This document shows positions 33,601 through 45,600 of a stretch of 64,000 bases of DNA, in pieces. The notes under the pieces were generated by a model. It had not been told where the DNA came from. It saw only the letters and a program-made list of their open reading frames with translations, and searched no databases. The translations under genes were made by a program, and so were the position numbers. Origin of the DNA: UBA9715 sp003452695. GTDB taxonomy: Bacteria; Actinomycetota; Coriobacteriia; Coriobacteriales; Eggerthellaceae. The DNA is taken from assembly GCA_946625225.1 (NCBI GenBank), contig CAMOTA010000003.1, positions 1 to 64,000 of the forward strand. The letters run 5' to 3'. Each line of letters begins with the position of its first letter. Position 1 is the first letter of the stretch.

Positions 33601-36600
33601 CTGTGCAACCGCTGATGGTGCCGCCCGCCATGGTAAAGCCGCCGGAATTGTTTGTGCCAGGGTTATAGACCGCACCGCCTTTGCCGCTCGCCGTGCATTG
33701 ATAGATGCTTCCGGCTGTGAAGGTCAGCGGCTTTGCGCTTTTATTGTATATTGCCCCACCGTCTTTACCACTGCAGTTGCGAATCACACCACCTTGAATA
33801 CTGAAGGTGCCTTTTGCGATGTTCACTCCACCGCCATCGCCAGTCGTATTACCGTTTTGCAGCATGGCGTTCTCGCCCAGAATTACGGTGCAATTGTCGT
33901 GCTCAACCCACATGCAGCGCGTGCTACCATTGGGCGTGATTCCATTTTCTGCACCACCGTCGATGACGATGCCCTCCAGAATCAGGTTGCCTTTGGCGTT
34001 GAGCAGGGTTCTTCCGCTGTCAACATCAGAACCGCGGGTCACCGTTGCACGGGTACCGGCGCCTACATAGGGATAACCATCGGTATCGCCCTTGCCCGCC
34101 GTGGTGAATGTAATTGTCCTGCTTTCCACATACACGACATTCATATCTGCAGGAGTCACATAATTTTCGAGCATCTTTATAGCATAGCTATCGCCTACAT
34201 ACAGCACCCCATCCGCCGTGTACAGTTCAGGCGTATTTGTTGTGCATAACATATTGAACGCTGCAGCGGAGCTATAGCCGTTAAAAACGTTATTGACTTT
34301 ACCGGTTCCGAGCCGGTCGAAAATCGCCGGTGACGACCCCTTGGTCGTGCCATCTTCCAGTGTTTGCGTTTTAAGATAGAGCAAATTGCCATTGCCATCG
34401 GTAATCTTGGCAATCGGCGGGCCAGCCCAGATGATCTTTGTTCCGCTCTCGTCCGTGCGGTCGATGATGCCGTGAAGGGTGCTCGCATCGGCTTTAAACA
34501 CCGCGAAATCGTCTGCAAAACCGTGTGGGCTGGCAAATTGCGAGGTGCCGAATTGCGTACCGACCTTGTTTGCGTTTACAACGCGAATTTCGCTTTCGTT
34601 GCTCAGATTGCAGTAGACGTAGACACTGGCCGCATTGTTTTGCGTTCCGTTATCCCACAGCCTCAAATCGGAGAGCGTGCTGTTAGCCGTGGTATTGCCG
34701 CGGACGATGACAGTATCGGTGAAGCCCTCTTCTGCATCCGAAGGACCGACGAACAGTGTGCGGTTGTTGTTCAGATACACGCCTGCACAGTCCGCAGCCG
34801 TATTCGTGGTCAGACGGTTGCCGGTGATTTCTGTTCCGTTGCGCAAAGTGAGCTGGGATCGGGTGAAGACGCCGCCTCCGCGATAATTGGAGGTGTTGCC
34901 AGTGACCTTGGAACTATCGATTATCAATGCGTAATCAGCGCCATCCCAAGGCGCGTTGATTCCGCCGCCGTTCCTTACAGCCCTATTGTTGCTGATGGTG
35001 GAGTCGGTTACGGTTAGCGTCTGGACATACGCAAAGATACCGCCGCCACCTCTCGGAGGATTGTTGTCGGTGCTGGCATCGTTTGAGACACAGCCGCTGA
35101 TGGTTGAGCCTGTAACCGTCAGCGCAGAGCTTGCAGCATTTCTATTCTGATAGATGCCGCCGCCACTCCATTTCGCCGTACAGTTGGAAATCGTTGTTGG
35201 AACGGCATCATCTCCCGAACCGCTTGCTTGAATCGCAACCGTTTTGGCGCGGGTGTAAATGCCGCCGCCGTTAGCGTCGGAGGTATTGTTATCCAATGTC
35301 GAGCCCGTAACGGTCAGGTTCATGGCGTTGCGCGCATTATCGCTATTAATCTCGAACAGGATACCGCCGCCGTTGCTCTTTGCGGTGTTGTTAGATACGG
35401 TCGAATCCGTGACCGTCAGCGTCCTGACCCCAGCAAAAATACCGCCGCCGCCTTGATCCGTTCCCGTGTTTGTGTTGTTCGCTGTATTGCCCTTGATATC
35501 TGCATTGGCAATGACCAGGCTGGAGCCGTCCACATTCCTCCTCTGATACACGCCGCCGCCGTTGGTCTTTGCCGTATTGTCCGAAATGGAGGATCGCGCC
35601 ATGTTGCCGCTACTGTCCGCCTTCGTCTCGCTGGCTCCAACGGTGACCGTCTTGGCTAGCGTATAGACTCCGCCGCCGGCACCGCCCGAGGTGTTGCCGT
35701 CGATGGTGCTGCCTTTGACCGTCAAAACCTGTATGTTGCGGTTGGCTTCATTGTTTGCGTCGAACCACACGCCGCCGCCCGCACCGGATGCGATGTTTCT
35801 CGAAATGTCGGAATCTGCAATATCGAGTGACGTATAGCTGTAAGCATACACGCCGCCGCCAGCATTGGTGCACGTGTTGTCGGTAATCGTGGACCCGTCA
35901 ATTGCTGCCGTGCGCGCGTTCGTCCAGACACCACCGCCGCTTTTGCTGCTATTCTTCGTCTGGTTGGCGCTGATGGTGGCATTGGTAATGGCTATGGAAC
36001 TTCCATCGACATCTCTGCCGTGGTACACGCCGCCGCCCTCATTGCTAGAGGTGCAGTTGCTGATTGTGGTGTGGACGGTTTGCTCCCTGCCTTCATCATC
36101 GGTGTAGGTATAATCGCCGATGATGAGCTCCTTGGCATTCGATCCGACACCGCCGCCCTGTCCGGTCGCCGTGCATCTGTCGAAGGTGCAGCCATAGACT
36201 TCACCTCTCAGCGCGTTGGTATTGGACATGGCAATGCCGCCGCCGAAGTTGCCGGAAGTGTTGGTAAAGGTGCAGTTGTTTACCGTGGTGTAGACAGCCG
36301 TGCTTCGGAAACCGCCCCCGTTCTGCGCGTATGCCTGACAGTCGTTGAAGCTGCAATTTGTCAGGGTGATTGTGCAGTTCGTGCCTGTGCCGGGGTTTGC
36401 GTTGTTTGTCATGAAGGCGTTGAACCCGCCGCCATTGCGCTCTGTGGCAACACAGTGCTCGAATGTGCAATCGGAAACGTCGATGTACTTGGAGTCAAGC
36501 TCCATGCCGCCAGCCGCCTTAGCTGAGCAGTTGGTGAAGCTGCAGCCGGAAATCGTCGTCCAGGAATTATAGTTTCCATCGATACGGTGGAACAACGCAC

Positions 36601-39600
36601 CCGCCTGGTCGCCGCCGTTGCAATTTTCAAAGGTGCAATCCGTCACAGTGAGCTGGTCGCCATAGAAGTGAATCGCGCCGCCACCGATACGGCTGCCAGA
36701 TTGCATTGTGGAATTGCAGTTGGAGAATGTGCAGCCCATAACGGTCAGCACGGAGTTCGCTCTGGCAGTATTGCTATTGCTGCCAAAATGATCGTCAATA
36801 TACAGAGCGCCGCCGTTTTGTGCATAGACGTTGACAAAGTCTACTGTGTCAACCTCGACCGCAAAATAGGAAATGCTAACCGCGCCACCCGCGCTATTGC
36901 CGCGAACGCTCTTGCCGTCGATAATCAGATTTCTTAACGCCAGCTTGCTGTCCGCATCCCCTGCCTCGGATGTGATCATAGAGTTTGTATTTTCTGAGTC
37001 GCGGCTGAGAATCGCTCGATCCGCCTCGCCGATGTAGGGGTAAAGCCCCACTTCCTTCGCCGCAGTGGTGATAGTGATGTCATATCCCTTGGGAATGTTC
37101 ACAACATCGGAAGCCGGGAGCAGATAATCCGTCACCATCTGAATGGCGGCCTTCTTTGCCGTCGCCAGCGCATAGGGCGGATTTGCCCCGGTTGTCGCCA
37201 CAATATCTGCGATCGCATCGCTGATCTTGCCGTAAGGATGCTCGACGCCATCTGCGTCCACGACCTTGCAGATGATCTTATTGTCGCCGAAGATAATGTT
37301 GTAGGTTCCCGCGCCAGTCAACGTCGTGCCTGTCAGCTGGTCGAACGAGCCGTCGGAAGCGACGATCACCGTCTCCTCGATAAGACTGGCCTCGGCCCCG
37401 CGACGCAGCCTGACGCTGCCGCCCGTCGTCGTCTCGAAACTCCCATCCAGCTTATAGGCCATATTCTGCCCGCCGGGAATCAGAAGGTTGACAGACTGTC
37501 TGGCTGCAAGCGTCAGGTCGTCCGCCGCAATCGGCAGCAGCGCAGTGCGAATCGCGCCGTTTTTGGCGAAGACCATGCCGTAGCCCGTAGATTCAGCGCT
37601 GTTGAGGACGCTTACTTCGGTGCCATTCACGGTCATCCGCAAATCGCTGATCCTCAGTTGCTCCTCGGTGTTGTTCTCGATGGAAACATAGCCGGGCTCG
37701 GAGTAAATTATGTATATTCGACCGGGAAGATCCGCCGTCTGGCCGTTGCGCATTTCGACCTGCCATTTTTCCGCCGTCGTGTTCCACACGAGCTTCGAGA
37801 TGTCATAGCTGTAATCCGGCGCGTCGTAATAGAACGCGGCTCCGAACGTGGCGTTTTTATGGCTGCTCAAACCATTTCTGACAGCTGAGCTCTTCGTGTA
37901 AACGTCGCTGGCAAGCTCGGACAGAGCCACTTCCCCTTCGCCGTTTATGGTCGGATAGAACATGCCGACGTCCGCTACCGTTGTCCCTCTGCCGGCGGAT
38001 GTTCCGTTCGGAAGCCCGCTCGCATAACTTGCCAGATACATAACCTCGATTCTGACGCCATTGCCCCAATACAGCTTCTTCGCCGCCGTGTCGCTTTGAA
38101 CCGTCAGAGATGAGTACCGGTCGTTCTTGACTTTAGCCGCATTGCTGTTGCTCGTGTAAACAGCAAACCTCGCGCCGGGAACACTGCGTGTCGGCACAAC
38201 CGCATCGGGAACATAGATACCGATATCCGCGTTGCCGCCCAGGGTGTCGATATTTATGATCGCATCGCTGTCCTGATCGAGGTAGACGTTGCTTTGCGGT
38301 GCATCATCCGCTGTTCCGAGCTTATTGCCCGTAATCTGCGCATCGCCGGTGAAGTACAGGCGGGTGTTCTCTCCGCCGACGCCGACAGCACCGCCGTCCG
38401 TGGCGGTATTTCCCGTATAGCTTCCTGCGCTTACATTGACCCTGCCGGTATTCGCAAAGACCGCAGCTCCATTGATTGCGTTGTTGCCGGTGGCGGTAAC
38501 AGAGGTCAGTGCAAGGGAACCGCTGTTGAGAAAGACTGCGCCGCCGTTGCCAGATGCCGCGCTGTTATTGGTGAGCTGGGTATAGGTTGTGGCGCCGCTC
38601 TCGGTATAGCCAGACACGGTTGCTGCTCCGCTGCCCACATAGAGCGCACCGCCATCTCCGGCGGTTGCCGTATTTCCGGTCATGCTCCCGCCGGACACCG
38701 CCACATTGCCGCTGCCCGCGTATATTGCGCCGCCGCTTGTTCCTGCGATGTTGCCAGCGTCTTCCGCAGTGCCGCCAAAGGTGCTGTTTGTTGCGGTAAC
38801 CGCACCCGTGTTGGCATAGACCGCGCCGCCGTTTGCGCCGGCGCTGTTGCCAGCCAGGGTGGTTCCCGTAATGCTGACCGCGCCAGTCCCGGCACAAATC
38901 GCACCGCCGTTGCCGGTGGTCGCGGTGTTGCCGGCGATAATCGGAGCAATTATCTGTCCTTCGGATTCAGAATTCCCCTCGGCATGCGCGGCAACGGTCA
39001 CCGTGCCGCCTATGGCGTTGATCGCGCCGCCGTCGGCGTTCGCCGTGTTCCCGGACAAGCTGCCGCCGGATACCGTCACAGTGCCGGCGCCCGCATGGAT
39101 CGCGCCGCCGCTGCCTGCCGCTGCTGTGTTTCCGGACAGGCTGCCGCCGGATACCGTCACAGTGCCGGTGCCCGCATGGATCGCGCCGCCGCTGCCGGTA
39201 GACGCCGTGTTGTTGTCAACCGTACCGCCGGAAACCTCGACCGCGCCGGAAGCGGCATACACCGCACCACCCTCTTTGGCGGTGTTGCTTCTGATTTCCG
39301 CTGTATCGGATATCGCAACACGAGCGGCATTCGAGTAAACAGCGCCGCCGTTGCCGGAAGCCGCATTGTTGTTCGATACGCTGCCGCCGGAGACGGTCAC
39401 AGAGCCCGTGTCAACGCGGATAGCGCCGCCGTTGCCGGTGGTCGCGGTATTTCCCGTGACAGCCGGTTTCACGCCTTCCGCCGTTTCGGATATGCTTATC
39501 GTTCCGGTCTCGGCATAAATCGCGCCGCCTTCCATCGCAGTATTGCCGGTAATGCTGCCGCCCTGATCGACCTCGATCACGACAGTACCGGAGCAACGAA

Positions 39601-42600
39601 CCGCGCCGCCGTTGCCGGATTCTGCCTTGTTCCCGGTTATTCTAGACGTACCGGAAACCTTGACCGTGCCCCCGGCGAGCCAAATCGCGCCGCCGTCGCC
39701 GCTCGTTGCAGTGTTGCTTTGAATCGTGCCCGTTCCGCTCAGGGTGATGGCGCTGTTTCCGGAATGGTAAATCGCGCCGCCCTCAGGCGCGCTGCAGTTC
39801 TGGATTATGCCGCCGATGGCGATATCTCCGGCAGTGGCGTTAATCGCACCACCACCAACAGCGTTCTGGATCATCGCGCCAGAGCCAATCGTCAAGTCAC
39901 CCGCGCTCCGAATTACCGGAGAGGTTGCTTCTACAGAACTGCCTTCCAAGGTCACGTTCGTTATCGTCAGCGTACCGTTGTTGGTGAACAGCGGCACATC
40001 CGCCAACTCGGCCGTCCTGGTAATAACGGCCACATGCCCCACACTCTCCGCGGTCGTCAGCGTGATATTGCACCCGTTCGGAATTTCCACGGTATCCGCT
40101 GCAGGCATGAGATAGTCAGTCAGCATCTCGGCAGTTGCCGTTTTCGAGGCGATTTCATTCTCTACGTAATCCACCATACTCCGCAGGGTATAGAAATAAT
40201 GATCGTCTATCCTGCAGATCGCCTTCGGGCTGTTGGTCAGGTCTACTTTCTTTTCTGAATCCAACGTGAAAGAAACCGAGGTGTTGTCCGTTACCGACAT
40301 CGGGCTGGTCGAGCTTTCAACGATGGATCCGGTCCTTGCCGCAAGCGTGTAGTTCTCGTTACCGCTTTCGGCAATGGTGTATTCGCCCTTGCCGAGTCCC
40401 TTGATCCTGATTTTCGTGCCATCCGTCACGGTGAATGTAATCGTGCCCGGCTCGGTCCCGTTGGCGGGAGTGGCAGTCACGGTCGCGCTCTCCGCACCGT
40501 CCGCAGCATAGCTTTCCTTTGTTATTGCCGTAGAGCTGATGGTCGCGGTAAAGCTTGATTCGCTGAAAATCGCATTCTCTCCGCTCTCGGATGTGTCCAC
40601 CGTTTTGCTGATCTGGAAATCGTAGCCGCGCTCGGTATAGATGGCATAGATGGTCGGCGTCCCGGACAGGGGAAGGTCTTTCCACGTGGCCCCGTCAAAG
40701 CTGTACTGCAGGGTATTGTTCTGCACGCTAAGCTGCATGGTCAGGGCATCGCTCGTGTCCAGCTCGGAGCTGTTCTCTGCGCCTGCGTTGCCCGCGCCGA
40801 TCTTCACATAGCTCAGATACCGCTCGGACAGGCCATCGTCAAGCACGGGAGGCATCCGGAAGTTGTTCCCGTTCTGGCTAATGGCAAAGCCGGAGAGCGG
40901 AATCTCGAAGTTCTCGTTCTGCGCAACGGTTTTTCCATTCATGGTAAGCAAGGCGTGGCTATAGGTCACGGAATTGCTTTCCTCGATGCTTCCCGTCGTT
41001 GAATTCTCGAGGCAGCCCGTAATATCCGTCAGCGTACCGTCAGCCGTTTCCTTAACATAGCGGATTCTGGGCATGGGGTAGTAGATGTAGTAAAGCTGGC
41101 TATCCCCCAATTCGGATATCGTATTCCCATCGCCGTCTTTCAATACCAGCTCGTAGACATCGCCTTCGACCTGGGCATAGGCAATCGACACAACCTCCGT
41201 GCTCCCCACCGTAATGGCGCTGCCTTCCGAGCCGGTACCGGACATGACCGCACCGAAGGCGTAGGTATTCGTATCGCCCCTGAACACGCCCTCGTGTTCA
41301 ACCTGATGCGCTTCGTCCCCTTCTCCTTCAGTCGTGGAATATGCGACTGCCGGTAGTTTTGCAAGGAGCGTTTCGCTTGTTCCCAACGCCAGGTCAAACT
41401 TGTAATTCGCCTCTGTTGCGTTTCTGAGCGCGGTATCCCTTTGGATAATCCCGCCGTTGGTGCCGTCATTCTCCACCATCGCAACATGGACTTCCACGGG
41501 AAGGGCCTTGTGGGTGTTGGTAAACGCCACGTTCTGCGTGCCGCCGGAGCCGGTCGCGGTATACGTGTACCGATAGGGCTCGGACTCCTGTTCTGCTCCA
41601 TTTATCGCTGTCGTGAAGGCATCGTTGGCCGTCTGCGTGATCCTGGCGGTTTGGGCGGTCACCGTGGTCGTGGTGGTTACTTCACGCGTATTGCCGCCAT
41701 TGTCCTCGCCCTCTGTCCGGCTGATCGTTTCGCTGTAGAACAGAATCGACGAATTCGCCTCGCCGTTTTTGAGGATATAGGGCTGGTTGCCTTCCGCAGC
41801 AGTGTCGAAAATCGTTTCGGGCGTTCCGGTCGTCGTGGTCTCTGTCGGATCGCCGCTGTCTTCCCATTCCCCGCTGTCGTTCTTCGTCTGCGCCTGCACG
41901 GACACCGTAGTCGTAGTAGCCTCCGTCACCAGCAGATCGAAGGTAAACGGCGTGTCCATGACGGCGCCGGTTCCTACGGTCTTCTCGTCGAACATGACCA
42001 CTGTGGGCTGCTGGCTGTAATAGACCACATAGAGCTGTGGCGCGTAACCGCAACTTGTCCAGACCGCGTTGTCCCCGGCCTCTGTAGCGTATTCAAATCC
42101 ACGCCAGGCGTTCCGGACTCGCAGCGTTGGAACCGGGTCGCTCGGACCGACGGCGTTCGTGATCAGGCTCAGATTCGAGGCATTCATCTGGGTCTCGCCG
42201 CCCGCGTCCACGCTGCCAATGGCAAAGGCATAGTTCGTGAACCCGGACGCAAGGTCCAGAGGTGCAGTGAGTTGGCTCGACATGTTGTATTCGCCGAGAA
42301 GGGCATCCGTCGCCGTCGGAGCTTCAGACGTTGTCGCGTTCTCCAGCACGCCGCTCGAGGCCATGCTCTTGTAGCCGATGTTCAGCGCCTTTTTCTGATA
42401 ATAGACGAAGTACAGCTCTTCGCCCTCGTCGAGGACGCTGAAGGTCGACTCTCCCGCATATTGCACCTGTATCTTCTTGTTCTCGTATTTGATGGCCGTG
42501 ACCGCATTGTCCTCGAAAATGGAATCCAGATCGCTCGCCACGGCGACGAAAGCAAACTCGTAGTCGCCGGAAGGCGTCGTCACATGGCTTGCTCCGTTCA

Positions 42601-45600
42601 GCGCCGTCTCCGTAGCGGATACCGTCACGTCCGTAACGTTCCATCCGTCCGCACCTGTCTTATCTTCCAAATCAGCCGCAGATGCATCCACGGCATGGAC
42701 GGGCACGGTGTTTGCCTCGCCCCAATAGGCGTACAAATCCAGCGCACCGGTTACCTGCTGCGAAAAGTCATATTCCGTATAGGAATACGGATTCGCTTCG
42801 TCCCCCGTGGCAGTTCGTGTTGCCCAGTAACGGAACAGGCGCCCATCCTCTCCCGCATAGACGGGGACCTTGTCCGGTTCTGAAATGGTGGTTCCGAGAT
42901 TTGCGGTCTGGGAATAGGCATCGCCTGTTCTCGTATAAACTGCCGTGTCCCACGCTTCGTCACCCCAATTGGCATCCGCGCTGTTCAGGTTATACGTCAC
43001 CTGAGCACCCCAGACGGCGTAGAGGGTTGTGGCTTCCGAAACGCCGTATATTACATCGCCTTCATTGGAATAGTATGTCGCGGAATCATCGCAGACGGCT
43101 TTATCACTCCACCCAAGGAACGTGGCATTGGAACCCGACGGCGCGGAAAAGCCCGTGCCGTCGCTCAGCTTGAACTTGCTATTGTTGACCAGTCCGGAAA
43201 CGGTGGCAGTTCCCGCAGTCGCATCGACCGTGCCGGATGCCGCATTCCATTCATCGGTAGCACTATCCGGAGCCTTGCCGAAGTTCACATCATTTTCAGC
43301 AACCGTGCCACCATTGGCGTTATAGACGATAGCGGCCGTTCCGACTTTCGCGTAAACAGCATCCAGATAGACGACGTCCTTGCCGCTGACACGCTTCGCA
43401 TCGTCTGCATGCAAGGTGAAGGTTTGACCCGGCGCATAGACCGTAGCACTGTCGTCGCCCCGTACCTGCCAGCCGACAAAGGCGTATCCTGCCGGAGCAA
43501 TGGCAGACTGCGCTAGGGCAACCTCTGCATAGTCGGCATAGCCTTCGGGCAGCAGAGCGCTCTTCGTCCCGTCTTCTAGCGTTCCATCGCCTGCGTCGTA
43601 GGCGAGGTAATAGGCGCCCTCCTTCTTCCAATGGAGACGAAGCTTGGTATTGTGGTCGGTATGCTGGCTGAAATCGTAGGGCTCTGCCGCCTCTCCGATC
43701 TCGTTTCCGTCTGCATCCAGGTACACCTCGTACCATCCCGCATAGGTATAGACGCCCGGGGCATATTCAAAGGTGGTATCCTCCGTGGCTAGAGCTGGAT
43801 TCTGCGTATAATAGGTATGGCGATCCGCCCAGCCATTGCTTCCTCCCTTGCCGTCTCCGGAATGATCGACAAAGTACCAGGTACCTGAACTTGACTCCAC
43901 ATAGTCCCGGGTAACATGGGTATACTCGCCGATCGGCTCGCCTTCAAAGCTGGACCAAAACCAGGTCGCACCGGTTCCAGCGCCATTTTCTTCAGCGTAC
44001 AGAGCGCCGTAATTCGGATCGATGGTTACCATATACCAGCCGGTTTCCCATCCGGCGTATACGGTGAGGTCATGGTCCGGCATTTTGCTGAGATTCGCGG
44101 GGATCGTGCAAGCCTGGTCTAGATACCAGTTGGAAAACACATATCCGCTCCGGCCGGAGGTCGGTTCTTCGGGGATTTTATCCGCGATAGATGCATCATA
44201 GGAGATGTCCGGGTAATTCACCGGAAGGCTCTCGCTCGTTTTTCCTGCTTCCGTAACAGAATCTACGAACGTCAGCGTATAGGACCCGCTGGGGACATAG
44301 CCGCTGTTCTTGTCGTAATAGACATTCAGCACCAAACCGCCGTCCGCGGTGATGCTTTTTGCATCATCGCAGCGAGAATAACTGTACCCCTCGTAAGACC
44401 TCTGCGTATACTCGGCCGGAACAGACGCCGACGCTCCGATTGTGCCGGTAAGGATTGCGCTTTCGGCGTAGGAGTAGGTCTTGTTTTCATCCTCGAGGCC
44501 ATCTGCGTCGGACGGGTTTTGCCTCCAGACGACAACCTGGTAATCTGCCGTCGTTGCTGCCGTCCAATATGCGTATAGCGTAGTGTCCGCTCGTAGATAG
44601 AGCTTTCCTGCGCTGATATACGCGCCTGCATCATCCGCGCTGCTTACCAGGCTGCCATCCGCGTTGGTAATCTGGGCACCATAGTTCACGGTTTCGACCG
44701 TGCTGCTTCCTTCTGTCGTGGTCGCCAGCGTTCCCGTGTACCAGCCGCCAAAGGTAAAGCCATCCATGGCGGTAGTCGGAAGCGGAACGGGAATTGCGTC
44801 ACCGGCGAAATAGTCTGCCGGAGGCACATAATCCGCTCCCTTACCCGACTGCGCCGCATAATAGGACAGCCGGTGGACTTCCCTGAAAATCGGGTAGAGA
44901 TGCTTCTCTCCGGAGACCGTAATACAGCCTTCCGCATCGGCAAAAATGGCCGCGACATCGTTTCCTTCATCGTCCTTTGCCGCGCCAGGGGTAGTGATCG
45001 GCGTTTCAGACCATCCGAAGAAGGCCATCTTTGCACCGCCGCTGCTGGTATATGTTGTGCTGAGGTCGCTGATGTTTACCGTAGCGGAAGTGGTGGCGGA
45101 CTCTCCTTCCCCAGCCGTCACAAGCTCTGCCCTGCGCGTATAGGCCACCGGGAAAGTCTTCGAATCAGAGTCATATTGGTCATGGAAAATGACCGTCGCA
45201 TAGCTTTTATAGACAGCGTACAGATCGACTGCGCTGTTTTCCGTGATCGTTATGCTATCGAAGTTATAGGGTTCATCATCGAGCGTTAACGAGCCGCCAA
45301 TCGTGCTTCCTTTATACCAACCGGCAAACACCTCTGTGTCCGTAGATGCCAACTGCGGCACGATAAGTTCCTCGCCGCTGGTAATTGTCTGCTTGAAGAC
45401 TGTACGCCCCTGAGAATCCGTAAAGGAATACTCTTTATATGTGCCGGGCGCGTCCTCGTTCGGAATCCAGAAGGTATACGTGCTCTGGGGCGTAACGGTC
45501 TGGCCGTCGCTGCCAATCAAAACATACACCGAGAATCCGTCGGTCTCGAAGTCAACGGATTCTCCGCGTACGGTTGCATCCATGACCCGGGCATCTTCTC

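Noticed and set aside
33500..40000. Apparent short repeats reminiscent of a CRISPR array
   Set aside because: They are coding repeats of the beta-helix (GGNGGNGCGAT-type codons), without uniform repeat length or unique spacers.
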